Source of the DNA: Brevundimonas naejangsanensis DSM 23858
Lineage (GTDB): Bacteria; Pseudomonadota; Alphaproteobacteria; Caulobacterales; Caulobacteraceae
Assembly (NCBI RefSeq): GCF_000421705.1
Contig: NZ_ATXN01000002.1
Span: 372,001 to 436,000, forward strand
DNA length: 64,000 nucleotides
Direction: 5' to 3'
Under the pieces are notes generated by a model that did not search any database, was not told the origin of the DNA, and saw only the letters and a list, made by a program, of their open reading frames with translations. The position numbers and the translations under genes were made by a program. Shown one piece after another: positions 1 to 10,109 of the stretch. Numbering within the stretch: position 1 is the stretch's first letter; every line of letters begins with the position of its first letter.

Positions 1-1671
1 ATGATCGTCCTGCTGACGATCATCCTGCCGCGCGGTCTCGGCGCCGCCCGCACCGCCGCCTCGGACCATCGCAGTCCGCCGATCCCGTGGACGCGCAAGA
101 TTATCCTGATCCTGCTGGCGGCCGCGCCGTCCAGCCTGATGCTGGGGGTGACCGCTCACCTTTCGACAGACGTGGCCTCGGCCCCCTTTCTGTGGGTCGC
201 GCCGCTGGCCCTCTATCTGCTGACCTTCATCATCGCCTTCCAGACCCGGCCGTGGATATCGCTGCCCGTCACCCTGATCCTGCAGGCGACCTTCACCGTC
301 ATGATCGCCGCCCTGGTCGGCATGACGACCGGGCATTGGCTGATGCTGCTGGGCGTGCACCTGGCCGCCTTCTTCTTCACGACCCTGATGTGCCACCAGC
401 AGTTGGCCGCCCGACGCCCGGCGCCGGACCGGCTGACCGAGTTCTACCTGCTGATGTCGCTGGGCGGCGTGCTGGGCGGGGCCTTCACAGCCTTGCTGGC
501 GCCGACCCTGTTCGAGACCGTGCTCGAATATCCGCTGGTCATGGTGCTGGTCTGTCTGGCGCGACCGTGGCTGGGCGCGCGCCCCGCCAGGCATGAAGTC
601 TGGCTGATGACAGCGGGCCTGACGATCGCCTTGTCGGCGCCGCTGCTGTTCGAGATGATGCGCTATGATGCATCGCTGCGCACGGCGTTCAGCGACTTCG
701 GCCTGACCGCGACGGCGCAGATCATCCTCGGCGCCGCCGCCATCTGCGCCTTTCTGATCCGCGATCGCGTGCTGATGTTCACCGCTGTCGTCGCCGCCAT
801 GACGGTGTCGGCCCACTACATCGGCCGAGGTTACGATTGGAGCCTGTCTGAGCGCAGCTTCTTCGGCGTCATGCGTGTGGCGGTCACGCCGGACCCCAAG
901 ATGGGCGGCGACGTTCATGTGCTGATGCACGGCACGACCCTGCACGGCGCCCAGGCGCGCAACCCCGACTTCGCCTGCGCCCCGACCATGTACTATGCCG
1001 AGACCACGCCTCTCGGGCAGGCGGCCGAATTGATCCAGGCCCGCGGCCCCGGCGCCGTTATCGGCGTGGTGGGTCAGGGTTCGGGCGCAATGGCAGCCTA
1101 TAAGCGCGCCTCGGATCAGATGACCTTCTTCGAGATCGATCCGATGGTCGACCGGCTGTCGCGCGACCCGAAGTGGTTCACCTTCATCTCGAACTGCGCC
1201 GCTGGTTCGATCCGCACTGTCCTGGGCGATGCGCGGTTGACGCTGAACAAGGAGGCTCCCGGCTCCTACGATCTGCTGGTGATCGACGCCTTTTCATCCG
1301 ACGCGGTGCCGACCCATCTGCTGACCCGCGAGGCGATCGAGGGCTACCTCAGGCTGCTGAGGCCGAAAGGCGTCGTGGTGCTGCATCTGTCGAACCGCAA
1401 TCTGGAGATCACCCTGCCCGCCGTCGCCGCCGCGCGCGAACTCGGCGCAGCCGAACTGCACCAGATCTACATCGAGCACCCCGACGCCGCCCTGATGGCC
1501 GAGGCCTCGACCGAAGCCCTGGCCATCTCGCCCACGCCCGAAGGTCTGGCCGACTTCAAGGCCGACGGCCGCTGGCGCAAGCTGGAGCCGACCGAGGTCC
1601 GCCCCTGGACCGACGACTACGTCAACCTGTTCGGCGCCCTGGTCCGCAGCATGAAGGCGCGTGCGGGCTAG
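1..1671 (+). CDS. Fused membrane/spermidine-synthase-like protein, 5' partial
   Basis: The N-terminal half is hydrophobic with about eight membrane segments. The C-terminal half (from about residue 320) has a spermidine-synthase-like Rossmann fold: a degenerate glycine motif VVGQGSGAM, an acidic loop FFEIDPMV and the segment DLLVIDAFSSDAVPTHLL. This matches the fused MFS/spermidine synthase family. Members are usually longer at the N-terminus, so the ATG at base 1 is probably internal and the gene starts outside the window. Aminopropyl transfer is not proven; many fused members have no known substrate. The stop TAG overlaps the stop of the convergent mfd gene by four bases. Confidence 0.8.
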   Translation: MIVLLTIILPRGLGAARTAASDHRSPPIPWTRKIILILLAAAPSSLMLGVTAHLSTDVASAPFLWVAPLALYLLTFIIAFQTRPWISLPVTLILQATFTVMIAALVGMTTGHWLMLLGVHLAAFFFTTLMCHQQLAARRPAPDRLTEFYLLMSLGGVLGGAFTALLAPTLFETVLEYPLVMVLVCLARPWLGARPARHEVWLMTAGLTIALSAPLLFEMMRYDASLRTAFSDFGLTATAQIILGAAAICAFLIRDRVLMFTAVVAAMTVSAHYIGRGYDWSLSERSFFGVMRVAVTPDPKMGGDVHVLMHGTTLHGAQARNPDFACAPTMYYAETTPLGQAAELIQARGPGAVIGVVGQGSGAMAAYKRASDQMTFFEIDPMVDRLSRDPKWFTFISNCAAGSIRTVLGDARLTLNKEAPGSYDLLVIDAFSSDAVPTHLLTREAIEGYLRLLRPKGVVVLHLSNRNLEITLPAVAAARELGAAELHQIYIEHPDAALMAEASTEALAISPTPEGLADFKADGRWRKLEPTEVRPWTDDYVNLFGALVRSMKARAG

Positions 1672-4600
1672 GCCGCGCCGGCAACCCGCGCCAGATCGGC
1701 GGTGATGCGCTCGGCGACCTTCAGGCGATCGTCGGGCGTGGGCCAGTCGCCCTTCACCACGATCTTCTGATCGGGGCGAATCTTCCAGAAGGCGTGGTTC
1801 TTCTGGATCAGGCCCACCAGACCCATCGGATTGGGGAAGGTGTTGTTGCGCAGGGTCAGCACCGCCCCCTTGGGCCCGATGTCGATCTTCTCGATGCAGG
1901 CCGTGCGGCAGTTGGCCTTGACGCCGACGATCCGCAGAAGCTGCTGCGCCTCGTCCGGCAGCGGGCCGAACCGGTCGATCAGTTCGGCGGCCATGGCCTC
2001 GCGATCCTCCATCTTCTCGGCGTCCGACAAACGGCGATACAGGCTCAGGCGTACGTTCAGGTCCGGGACGTAATCCTCTGGAATCAATACGGCCGCGCCG
2101 ACGTTGATCGACGGCGACCAGCCGCGATCCGGGGCCGTCTCGCCCTGTTCCCGCAGCTCGGCGACGGCGTCTTCCAGCATCTGCTGATACAGTTCGACGC
2201 CGACCTCGCGGATATGGCCCGACTGTTCGTCGCCCAGCAGATTGCCGCCGCCGCGCTGGTCCAGATCGTGGCTGGCCAGTTGGAAGCCTGCGCCCAGATT
2301 ATCCAGAGACTGCAGCACCTGCAGCCGCCGCTCGGCCGACAGGCTCAGCGGTTTGGTCGGATCGGTCGTCAGATAGGCGAAGGCCCGCGCCTTGGAGCGA
2401 CCGATGCGGCCCCTGATCTGGTGAAGCTGAGCCAGACCGAACATATCGGCGCGATGCACGACCAGGGTGTTGGCCGTCGGAATGTCGATGCCGCTCTCGA
2501 CAATGGTGGTCGAGACCAGAACGTCATATTCGCCGTCATAGAAGGCGCTCATGACCGCTTCCAGCTGGGTCGGGCTCATCTGGCCGTGGCCGACGACGAA
2601 CTTCACCTCTGGAACCTGTTCGCGCAGGAACCGCTCGATGTCGGGCAGGTCCTTCAGGCGCGGCGCGACGTAATAGGCCTGACCGCCGCGATATTTCTCG
2701 CGCAGCAGGGCCTCGCGCACCAGCACCGGATCCCACGGCGTCACATAGGTCCGCACCGCCAAGCGATCGACCGGCGGGGTGGCGATGATCGACATCTCGC
2801 GGATGCCCGACAGCGCCATCTGCAGGGTGCGCGGGATCGGCGTCGCCGTCAGCGTCAGCAGGTGAACATCGGCCCGCAGGGACTTCAACTTCTCCTTGTG
2901 CTTGACGCCGAAGTGCTGCTCCTCGTCGACGATGACGAGGCCCAGATCCTTGAAGCCGACCTGATCGGCCAGCACGGCGTGGGTGCCGACGACGATCTCG
3001 AAACTGCCGTCCTTCAGACCCGCGCGGGTTTCGTTTGCGTCCTTGGCCGTGACCATGCGCGACAGGTGGCGCACCTTGATCGGCCAGCCGGCGAAGCGCT
3101 CGCTGAAGGTCTTGAAGTGCTGACGCGCCAGCAGGGTCGTCGGACAGACGATGGCGACCTGCTGGCCCGTCATGGCCACGACGAAGGCGGCGCGCAGGGC
3201 GACTTCCGTCTTGCCGAAGCCGACGTCGCCGCAGATCAGACGATCCATCGGCGTGCCCTTGCCCAGGTCCTCCAGCACGTCGCCGATGGCGTTCAGCTGA
3301 TCGTCCGTTTCCTCATAGGGGAAGCGGGCGCAGAACTCGTCGAACAGGCCCGCGGGCGGCACGATGGCGTCGGACACCCGCAGCGCCCGCTTGGCGGCCA
3401 GGGCGATCAGCCCTTCGGCCATGGCCCGCAGACGCTCCTTGGCCTTGGCCTTGCGCGCCTGCCAGCCCGCGCCGCCCAGACGGTCCAGCTGAACCCCTTC
3501 GGCGTCCGTGCCGTAGCGCGTCAGAAGGTCAATGTTTTCAACTGGAAGGTAGAGCTTGCTCTCACCTGCATAGAGGAGTTCGAGGCAGTCGTGCGGGGCC
3601 TCCTGAATCTCCAACGTCCGCAGGCCCTCATAGCGGCCGATGCCGTGATCCAGGTGGACGACCAGATCACCTGCCGTCAGGGCCGAGGCCTCGGCCAGGA
3701 AGTTCGACGCCCGCCGCTTGCGCCGTGGCCGCGCCAGCCGGTCGCCCAGTATGTCGGTCTCGGAGATGACGGCCAGATCGTCGGTGACGAAACCATGCTC
3801 GACCGGCAGCACCGCGCGCAGATAGACGCCCTCGGGCGCGGCCCGCACATCGTCCCAGTCGCGCACCGCCACGACGTGCGTCAGGCCATGATCGCCAAGC
3901 ATGGCGGCCAGACGCTCGGCCGAACCTTCGGACCAAGAGGCGAACAGCACACGCTTGCCCTGCGCCTTCAGCGCCTCGGCGTGCTGGGCCACGGCGGCGA
4001 ACAGGTTCACGCTGTCCTGCGACCGTTCGGCGGCGAAGCTGCGGCCCAGACGGCCGCCGGCGTCCTCGCCCGAACCGGCGGCCAGCGGCGACAGGCGGCG
4101 CACGGCGCGACCAGCCAGGGCGCTGTTCCAGTCGCTGTCGTCCAGATAGAGCCGAGCGGGCGGCAGGGCGCGGTAGGCGGCCCCGCCCTTGCCGCGCGCC
4201 GCCTCCTTGCGCGCCTCATAGGCGTCGACGGTCAGATTCCAGCGCTCGCCCCGCGCCTGCTCCGTCTGGCTGTCGAGGAAGACCGGCGACGCGTCCGGCA
4301 GATAGTCGAACAGCGTGTCCAGTCGGTCGTAGAACAACGGCAACCAGTGCTCGACGCCTTGGCGACGCGCGCCCTCGCTGACGGCGGCGTACATGGGTTC
4401 GTCGCTAGGCGCGCCGAACAGGTTCAGATAGCCGCTGCGGAAACGCGAGATGGCGTCGGCGTCCAGCAGCACCTCCGACACCGGCGACAGCGAAACCGCC
4501 TTCAGCTGGCGCGTCGAGCGCTGGGTCTCGGGATCGAAGGCGCGGATCGATTCCAGCTCAGACCCGAACATATCGAGCCGCACCGGCTCATCAAATCCCG

Positions 4601-5117
4601 GCGGGAAGACGTCGATCACCCCGCCGCGAATGGCGTACTCGCCGCGCTCCGACACGGTTGAGGCGCGCACATAGCCGTTGGCCGTGACGTAGCGTTCCAG
4701 AGCCGCCGTATCGAGATCCGCGCCGACCTTGGCCGCGAAACCAGCGCCGGTCACGGCGCTGCGCGGCGGCGTGCGCTGGGCGGCGGCGGCGACAGTGGCG
4801 ACCACCAGCAGCGGCGTCCTGTCCGCCGGATCGCGCGTCGCCAGCCGGGTCAGCGTCGCCATGCGCTGGGCCGCGACCGAAGCCGTAGGGCTCAACCGGT
4901 CATAGGGCAGGCAGTCCCACGACGGATATTCAAGAACTTCAACATCCTTGGCGAAGAAACGAAACTCCTGAATGAAGTTTCCCGTACGTTGATAATCGCG
5001 CGCCACGAACAGGGCGGTCCCGCCCTGCGCCTTGATGCGATCAGCGACGATCAGGGCGTCCAGTCCCTCAGGCGCGCCGCCCAACTCCATGTCGGCCCGC
5101 GCCGGCGCGCCGTCCAT
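1668..5117 (-). CDS. mfd: Transcription-repair coupling factor Mfd
   Basis: Mfd displaces RNA polymerase stalled at DNA lesions and recruits UvrA. At 1149 residues it has the usual family length. It has an N-terminal UvrB-like region, the RNA-polymerase-interaction domain, then a RecG-like translocase with Walker A GDVGFGKT near residue 629, Walker [11 protein letters not shown] near 726, [13 protein letters not shown], and motif [14 protein letters not shown]. The C-terminal UvrA-inhibiting TRCF domain follows. The ATG overlaps the TGA of sdhE by one base (TGATG), so the two are probably translationally coupled. The stop shares CTAG with the convergent upstream neighbour. Confidence 0.97.
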   Translation of the reverse strand: MDGAPARADMELGGAPEGLDALIVADRIKAQGGTALFVARDYQRTGNFIQEFRFFAKDVEVLEYPSWDCLPYDRLSPTASVAAQRMATLTRLATRDPADRTPLLVVATVAAAAQRTPPRSAVTGAGFAAKVGADLDTAALERYVTANGYVRASTVSERGEYAIRGGVIDVFPPGFDEPVRLDMFGSELESIRAFDPETQRSTRQLKAVSLSPVSEVLLDADAISRFRSGYLNLFGAPSDEPMYAAVSEGARRQGVEHWLPLFYDRLDTLFDYLPDASPVFLDSQTEQARGERWNLTVDAYEARKEAARGKGGAAYRALPPARLYLDDSDWNSALAGRAVRRLSPLAAGSGEDAGGRLGRSFAAERSQDSVNLFAAVAQHAEALKAQGKRVLFASWSEGSAERLAAMLGDHGLTHVVAVRDWDDVRAAPEGVYLRAVLPVEHGFVTDDLAVISETDILGDRLARPRRKRRASNFLAEASALTAGDLVVHLDHGIGRYEGLRTLEIQEAPHDCLELLYAGESKLYLPVENIDLLTRYGTDAEGVQLDRLGGAGWQARKAKAKERLRAMAEGLIALAAKRALRVSDAIVPPAGLFDEFCARFPYEETDDQLNAIGDVLEDLGKGTPMDRLICGDVGFGKTEVALRAAFVVAMTGQQVAIVCPTTLLARQHFKTFSERFAGWPIKVRHLSRMVTAKDANETRAGLKDGSFEIVVGTHAVLADQVGFKDLGLVIVDEEQHFGVKHKEKLKSLRADVHLLTLTATPIPRTLQMALSGIREMSIIATPPVDRLAVRTYVTPWDPVLVREALLREKYRGGQAYYVAPRLKDLPDIERFLREQVPEVKFVVGHGQMSPTQLEAVMSAFYDGEYDVLVSTTIVESGIDIPTANTLVVHRADMFGLAQLHQIRGRIGRSKARAFAYLTTDPTKPLSLSAERRLQVLQSLDNLGAGFQLASHDLDQRGGGNLLGDEQSGHIREVGVELYQQMLEDAVAELREQGETAPDRGWSPSINVGAAVLIPEDYVPDLNVRLSLYRRLSDAEKMEDREAMAAELIDRFGPLPDEAQQLLRIVGVKANCRTACIEKIDIGPKGAVLTLRNNTFPNPMGLVGLIQKNHAFWKIRPDQKIVVKGDWPTPDDRLKVAERITADLARVAGAA

Positions 5118-5446
5118 CAGCCGATGCCCTTGGCGACTTCGGCCGCAACATGCTCGCGCATGAAGGCGCGGATGCGGGCGATCATCGGCCCGTCGAACTC
5201 AGGCGGGGTCGGCTCGCGCTCGATGATCCAGGCGTAGAGGTATTGATCCTCTTCATCCAGCAGGGTCTCGAGTTCGGTCAGTTCGTCGTCGTTCAGAGTC
5301 GGCGCGACCTGATCGGTGAACGGCCCCAGCACCATGTCGGCCTCGCGAAAGCCCCGGCGCCAGGCGCGGAAGGACAGGCGCCCCAGGCGCGTCTTGCGGT
5401 CGTCGGTGTTCTGGGCGTCCTCAGGACGTGCGTCGATATCGGCCAC
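5117..5446 (-). CDS. sdhE: Succinate dehydrogenase flavinylation/assembly factor (SdhE/Sdh5 family)
   Basis: Small acidic cytoplasmic protein (109 aa) of the SdhE family, which promotes covalent attachment of FAD to SdhA. The family core is visible: RLSFRAWRRGFREADMVLG (the RGxxE-type motif is RRGFREAD), LNDDELTELETLLDEED and YAWIIEREPTP. The N-terminal extension of about 25 residues is alphaproteobacterial in style. It lies directly upstream of mfd with a TGATG junction and is divergent from recG. The functional link to mfd is positional only. Confidence 0.9.
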   Translation of the reverse strand: MADIDARPEDAQNTDDRKTRLGRLSFRAWRRGFREADMVLGPFTDQVAPTLNDDELTELETLLDEEDQYLYAWIIEREPTPPEFDGPMIARIRAFMREHVAAEVAKGIG

Positions 5447-5533
5447 GCTGTTTCCTTGCCTGTCCGTTCACTTCGGTAAGAGGCGGATCAGATAGCGTTC
5501 CAGACGCCGCTGCGCCAGCTATGCTGCATCATC

Positions 5534-7624
5534 ATGAGGCCCGAGATTCTCTTTCCCCTGTTCGCGGACATCACCACGCTGAAAGGCGTGGGGCCGCGCA
5601 GCGCGCCCCTGGTGCAGAAGGTGGCGGGTCCACTGGTGCGCGACGTGCTGTTCCTGTCGCCCAGCGGCGTGATCCAGCGGCGCCGCACCACGGCGATGGA
5701 GGCCGTCGACGGCGAGATCGGCGTCTTCGAGGTGACGATCGACCGCCTGATTCCGCCGCACAAACACGGCGCGCCGATCAAGGTGCGCGCCATCGACGAT
5801 ACCGGCTTCATCCATCTGATCTGGTTCGCGGGTTCGCCGCGCCATATCGAGAGTCTCGCCCCGCGCGGCTCGCGTCGTCTGGTGACCGGCAAGGTCGAGC
5901 GCTTCAACAGCGAAGTCCAGATCGCCCACCCCGACTACATTCTCCCGCTCGAGAAAGCCGATGAAATTCCGCTGTCCGAACCCGTCTATCCGGCGACGCA
6001 GGGGCTGACCTCGCGCCAGATCCGCAAGCTGGCGCAGGGCGCGCTGGCCCTCGCGCCCGAGCTTACCGAGTGGCAGGAACCGAACTGGCTGGCGGCGCGG
6101 CGCTGGGCCGGCTGGCGTCCGGCGCTGGAGGCCCTGCACGCCCCGGCGAACGAGGCTGACTTGCTACCGGACGCCCCGGTGCGCCAGCGTCTGGCCTATG
6201 ACGAACTGTTCGCGCACCAGTTGGCCTTGGCGCGCCGCCGTCGCGCCCGCCAGATCACGCCCGCCGCCCGCATCACGCCGGGCGAAGCTTCCGCCCGCCT
6301 GCTGGCCGCCCTGCCCTTTAGCCTGACCGGCGCGCAGGAACAGGCCGTCGTCGAAATCCGCGCAGATCTGAGTTCCGGCGAGCAGATGGGGCGGCTGCTG
6401 CAGGGCGACGTCGGTTCCGGCAAGACGGCCGTCGCGGCGCTGGCTCTGGCCGATGCCGCCAGCAGCGGCTTTCAGGCCGCCCTGATGGCGCCGACCGAGA
6501 TTTTGGCGCGCCAGCATTACGACAAGCTGTCGCCCCTGCTGGATCAGGCGGGCGTGTCCAGCCTGTTGCTGACCGGCCGCGACACCCCGGCCGAACGGCG
6601 CGTCAAGCTGGCCGCGCTCGCCTCCGGCGAGGCTCAGGTCGCCATCGGCACCCACGCCCTGTTCCAGGACGCGGTGCAATTTCACCGGCTGGCGCTGGCT
6701 GTCATCGACGAGCAGCACCGCTTCGGGGTGCGCGAGCGTCAGCGCTTGCAGGCCAAGGGTGATCCAGTTCTGGGCGGCGTTCACCTGCTGACCATGTCGG
6801 CCACGCCGATCCCACGCACGCTGGAGCTGACGCAATACGGCGAACTGGAAGTCAGCCGCCTGATGGAGAAGCCGCCGGGCCGCACGCCCGTGACCACGGC
6901 CGTCCTGCCGCTGGCGCGCATCGGCGAGGTGGCGAAGCGGCTGAAGGCGGCCGTCGAAGCCGGCGCCCAGGCCTACTGGATCTGCCCTTTGGTGGCCGAA
7001 TCCGAAGCCATCGACCTGGCCGCCGCCGAGGATCGGGCCAAAGACCTGCGCAAGCTTCTGGGAACCGAGGTCGGCCTCGCCCACGGCCAGATGCCGGGCG
7101 CCGAGCGCGAGGCCGTGATGGCGCAGTTCGCGGCGGGCCGCCTGCCCGTTCTGGTCGCCACGACCGTGGTCGAGGTCGGCGTCGACGTGCCCAACGCCTC
7201 CATCATGGTGATCGAACATGCCGACCGCTTCGGTCTGGCCCAGCTTCACCAGTTGCGCGGGCGCGTGGGACGCGGGGCCAAGGCCAGTTCCTGCATCCTG
7301 CTGTACGGCGGCGAGGACGGCGCCCTGGGCGAAACGGCGAAGGAGCGGCTGGAGACCCTGCGCCGCACCGAGGACGGCTTCGTCATCGCCGAGGAAGACT
7401 TCCGCCTGCGCGGCGGCGGCGACCCGCTGGGCCTGAAACAGAGCGGTTTCCCGGCCTATAGCTTCGCCGATCCGATCCGACATCGGTCGCTGCTGCTGGC
7501 GGCGGCGGACGATGCGCGCCTGCTGCTGGGCCGCGATCCCGACCTGACCAGCGAGCGCGGTCAGGCCGTGCGTCTGCTGGAAGCCCTGTTCGACTGGAAA
7601 AACGAACGCCCCTCAGCGGACTGA
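5534..7624 (+). CDS. recG: ATP-dependent DNA helicase RecG
   Basis: RecG remodels stalled replication forks and branched recombination intermediates. The 696-residue protein has the wedge/OB-fold region at the N-terminus (start ITTLKGVGPRSAPLVQK), Walker A LLQGDVGSGKT near residue 291, DEQH box VIDEQHRFGV near 391, [13 protein letters not shown], and motif VI LHQLRGRVGRG. The C-terminal wedge-contact region is present. The last codons and the TGA stop lie inside a hairpin that probably terminates popZ from the other strand. It is divergent from sdhE with an 87-bp gap. Confidence 0.97.
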   Translation: MRPEILFPLFADITTLKGVGPRSAPLVQKVAGPLVRDVLFLSPSGVIQRRRTTAMEAVDGEIGVFEVTIDRLIPPHKHGAPIKVRAIDDTGFIHLIWFAGSPRHIESLAPRGSRRLVTGKVERFNSEVQIAHPDYILPLEKADEIPLSEPVYPATQGLTSRQIRKLAQGALALAPELTEWQEPNWLAARRWAGWRPALEALHAPANEADLLPDAPVRQRLAYDELFAHQLALARRRRARQITPAARITPGEASARLLAALPFSLTGAQEQAVVEIRADLSSGEQMGRLLQGDVGSGKTAVAALALADAASSGFQAALMAPTEILARQHYDKLSPLLDQAGVSSLLLTGRDTPAERRVKLAALASGEAQVAIGTHALFQDAVQFHRLALAVIDEQHRFGVRERQRLQAKGDPVLGGVHLLTMSATPIPRTLELTQYGELEVSRLMEKPPGRTPVTTAVLPLARIGEVAKRLKAAVEAGAQAYWICPLVAESEAIDLAAAEDRAKDLRKLLGTEVGLAHGQMPGAEREAVMAQFAAGRLPVLVATTVVEVGVDVPNASIMVIEHADRFGLAQLHQLRGRVGRGAKASSCILLYGGEDGALGETAKERLETLRRTEDGFVIAEEDFRLRGGGDPLGLKQSGFPAYSFADPIRHRSLLLAAADDARLLLGRDPDLTSERGQAVRLLEALFDWKNERPSAD

Positions 7625-7631
7625 GGGGCGT
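7606..7631 (-). terminator. Hairpin terminator of popZ embedded in the 3' end of recG
   Basis: An 11-bp perfect stem (7606-7616 with 7621-7631) closes a CGGA tetraloop. On the minus strand it is followed by TTCGTTTTTCC, a T-tract typical of a Rho-independent terminator, and it lies 28 bases past the popZ stop. On the plus strand there is no T-tract. The stem covers the last codons and stop of recG. Confidence 0.75.
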
Positions 7632-7659
7632 CGTAAAACTCAGCGAGACTTTAAAGCGA

Positions 7660-8229
7660 TCAGCCTGCGTTGCGGGCGATGCGTTCGACTTCCTTGCGGA
7701 CCTGCGCCTCGACGATGGCGGGCAGGTTGGCGTCCAGCCAGTCCTTCAGCATCGGGCGCAGCATCTCGCGGACCATGGCCTCGACCGTATTGCCGCTCAT
7801 GAAGTTCATGTCAGCGGCCGAGGCGACCGGCGCAGGCTCGGGCTTCTGGAAGCTGGCGGCCAGACCGGCGAAGGCCGAAGCGGCGCTGGCGGCGGCGGTT
7901 TCGCCGACCAGGGCGTCCGTCTCAGGCGCGACGGCGACCGGCGCAGGCTCGGGTGCGACAGCGGGCGCCTCGACCGGGAAGGGTGCTGCGTCGGCGACGT
8001 CCAGATCGCCAATGGCCTCGGCGGCCGGGGCCTCATAAGGCTCGGTCAGCTCAAGAACATCTTCCTCAGCGGCGGCGATAGCCGGGGGCGCTTCAGGTTC
8101 GGGTTCGGGCGCAGGTTCCGGCTCGGGCGCTGCGGCGGTTTCAGCCGGGGCGTCGTCTTCAGAAATAATCCGGCGAATCGACGCCAGGATTTCTTCCATC
8201 GTGGGTTCCTGAGCGGACTGGTCGGTCAT
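7660..8229 (-). CDS. popZ: Polar organising protein PopZ (DUF2497)
   Basis: PopZ forms a microdomain at the cell pole that anchors ParB/parS and recruits polarity proteins in Caulobacterales. The architecture is diagnostic: the N-terminal client-binding helix EPTMEEILASIRRIISED, a long proline/alanine/glutamate-rich acidic spacer (about residues 28-130), and C-terminal helices VEAMVREMLRPMLKDWLDA and NLPAIVEAQVRKEVERIA used for oligomerisation. The length of 189 aa is normal. It is downstream of the TolC-family gene on the same strand with a 169-bp gap, so it probably has its own promoter. A hairpin terminator follows inside recG. Confidence 0.95.
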   Translation of the reverse strand: MTDQSAQEPTMEEILASIRRIISEDDAPAETAAAPEPEPAPEPEPEAPPAIAAAEEDVLELTEPYEAPAAEAIGDLDVADAAPFPVEAPAVAPEPAPVAVAPETDALVGETAAASAASAFAGLAASFQKPEPAPVASAADMNFMSGNTVEAMVREMLRPMLKDWLDANLPAIVEAQVRKEVERIARNAG

Positions 8230-8398
8230 GTCGGAGCCTTCAACCTCGGTGCTCGATCTCGGTCATCACCCGTTGAGCCGGAAACGGCGCAGGGCGAACG
8301 GGCGCGGCCGGTACAGACTCGCCTCGCCCCTGCCCTGTCGTCGCATCAACCTCGGCCGGAATCAACGGACGTTTTCATGCGCCGGCTTCGACGAAGCG

Positions 8399-9973
8399 TC
8401 AGCCTTGCGGCGCTGTGCGGACGACTTCGCCCTTCAACTGGCGGTCCACTGGGGCGTCTTCGGCGTCCGCAGCGGGCGTCACAGCCGGCGCGGCGACGCG
8501 ATCCAGCGTCTCCAGCAGGCCGTCCCACGGCAGGGCGCCGCGATTGCGGATGGCGTTGTAGTTGTCAGCCGGATCATAGGCGTCGATGGCCGGATCCAGA
8601 TTGGGGCCGCCCAACCGCCCCATCGCCGCCAGCAACTGAGCCTGAGCCACGTATTCATTGCGGCGCGCGCTGGCCAGGGCGACCTCTGCGCTACGCAGTT
8701 CCAGTTCGGCGTTCAGCACGTCCAGCGTGGTGCGCAGGCCGACCTGCGCTTCCTGACGGACGCCCTCGGCGGCGACCGAGGCGGCGCGTACGCCTTCCTG
8801 GCCAGCGGCGACGCTGGACTTGGCCGAAGCGCTCTGAGCGTAGGCTGAGCTGACCGATTGCAGCACGGTGCGGCGCTGGCCCTCGACGTTGATCTGGGCG
8901 GCGTTGGCGCGCTCCAGAGCCTGTGCGACGCGCGACCGGTTCAGCCCGCCCGTGAACAGGGGCACCGAGACCGAAGCCCCTGCGGTGAAGCTGGTGCGAT
9001 CCGACAGGTCAAAGCCGGACAGGTCGTTGGCGGTCCCGCCGTAAGAGGCCGTCAGCCGCGCCGAAGGCAGATACTCCGAGCGCGCAGCCGCCACGTTCGC
9101 CTCGGCCGCCTGCTGGGCGTAGAGGGCGGCCAGGACGCCGGGGTTTTCAGCCAGGCCGACATCCATCGCCGCGTCGAAATCTGACGGCAGACCCGGCAGG
9201 ACCGGCAAGGCCTGAAGGTTGGACGGCGCCTGCCCCACCACGGCGGCGTAGGCCGCGCGCGAGACCGACAACTGCGCCTGAGCCCCGGCCAGATCCGATT
9301 CGGATTGCGCCAGACGGGCTTCTGACTGGGCCACGTCGGTGCGGGTGATCTCGCCCACTTCAAAACGGGCGTTCGATTCGTCCAGCTGGCGGCGCAGGAC
9401 CTGCAGGTTCTCCTGGCGGATACGCAGGATCTCCAGATCGCGCACGACATCAGCGTAGGCCTGGACGACCGAAGTCATCACCTGCTGCTCGACCTGACGC
9501 AGGTTTTCACGGCCCGCCATGACGTTGGCCTCAGCAGCCGAAATGCCGTGCGATACCCGGCCCGCCGTCCAGATGTTCTGGCTCAGGCTGACGCTGGCGC
9601 TGGCGCCGTCGCTTTCGATCGTGCCGCCGCTGGTGGTGGTGCTGCCCGGCAGCGTGCCCGTGGCGTCCGGCACGCCGTCGCCGTTCGTATCGATCGGGAT
9701 GGTCTGGCCGGGAATGGTCGTGGTCACGCGATCCGTGCGCGTGCGGCTGTAATCAACGCCCGCAGAGGCGTTGATGGTCGGCCGCAGCCCGGCGCGCGCC
9801 TGAACAATGGATTCGTCCAGGGCGCGTTGATTGGCGCGCTGGGCCAGCAGGGACGGATTCGTCCGATAGGCCAGACCGATCGCTTCCTGAAGCGACTCGG
9901 CCAGAACCGGCGTCGCCCCCATCGTCAATGCGACCAGTGCGACCGAAGCGAGCGCGCGCGAGCGTTTCAACAT
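8399..9973 (-). CDS. TolC family outer-membrane efflux/secretion protein
   Basis: Outer-membrane channel of the TolC family, the exit duct of type I secretion and tripartite efflux. It starts with a signal peptide (cleavage probably after ATPVLA) followed by ESLQEAIGLAYRTNPSLLAQRA, typical of mature TolC. Two repeats of long alternating coiled coil follow, e.g. ENLQVLRRQLDESNARFEVG and QVGLRTTLDVLNAELELRSA. It has a loop rich in Thr/Gly/Ser near residues 85-115 and a short low-complexity tail. In Caulobacter an equivalent gene next to a pcm-like gene is an RsaF S-layer exporter; no S-layer transporter genes are nearby, so the cargo is unknown. Confidence 0.93.
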   Translation of the reverse strand: MLKRSRALASVALVALTMGATPVLAESLQEAIGLAYRTNPSLLAQRANQRALDESIVQARAGLRPTINASAGVDYSRTRTDRVTTTIPGQTIPIDTNGDGVPDATGTLPGSTTTSGGTIESDGASASVSLSQNIWTAGRVSHGISAAEANVMAGRENLRQVEQQVMTSVVQAYADVVRDLEILRIRQENLQVLRRQLDESNARFEVGEITRTDVAQSEARLAQSESDLAGAQAQLSVSRAAYAAVVGQAPSNLQALPVLPGLPSDFDAAMDVGLAENPGVLAALYAQQAAEANVAAARSEYLPSARLTASYGGTANDLSGFDLSDRTSFTAGASVSVPLFTGGLNRSRVAQALERANAAQINVEGQRRTVLQSVSSAYAQSASAKSSVAAGQEGVRAASVAAEGVRQEAQVGLRTTLDVLNAELELRSAEVALASARRNEYVAQAQLLAAMGRLGGPNLDPAIDAYDPADNYNAIRNRGALPWDGLLETLDRVAAPAVTPAADAEDAPVDRQLKGEVVRTAPQG

Positions 9974-10109
9974 GAACCTGTCCCTGCCTGACGCCCCCGT
10001 TCGGCGCGCCTGTAGTGCCTTCTAACGGCGTAGTTGGCGGCTAGCCTCGCCCGACGCCAGTTAAGTTTTTTTCACGCAGCGCAACGTCTGTTCCGTCGCA
10101 CAAGAGGCG

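Noticed and set aside
1173..4661. A very long plus-strand open frame antisense to mfd
   Set aside because: It mirrors mfd codon bias in a GC-rich genome, is rich in Arg/Gln/His without domains, and conflicts with a fully conserved Mfd.
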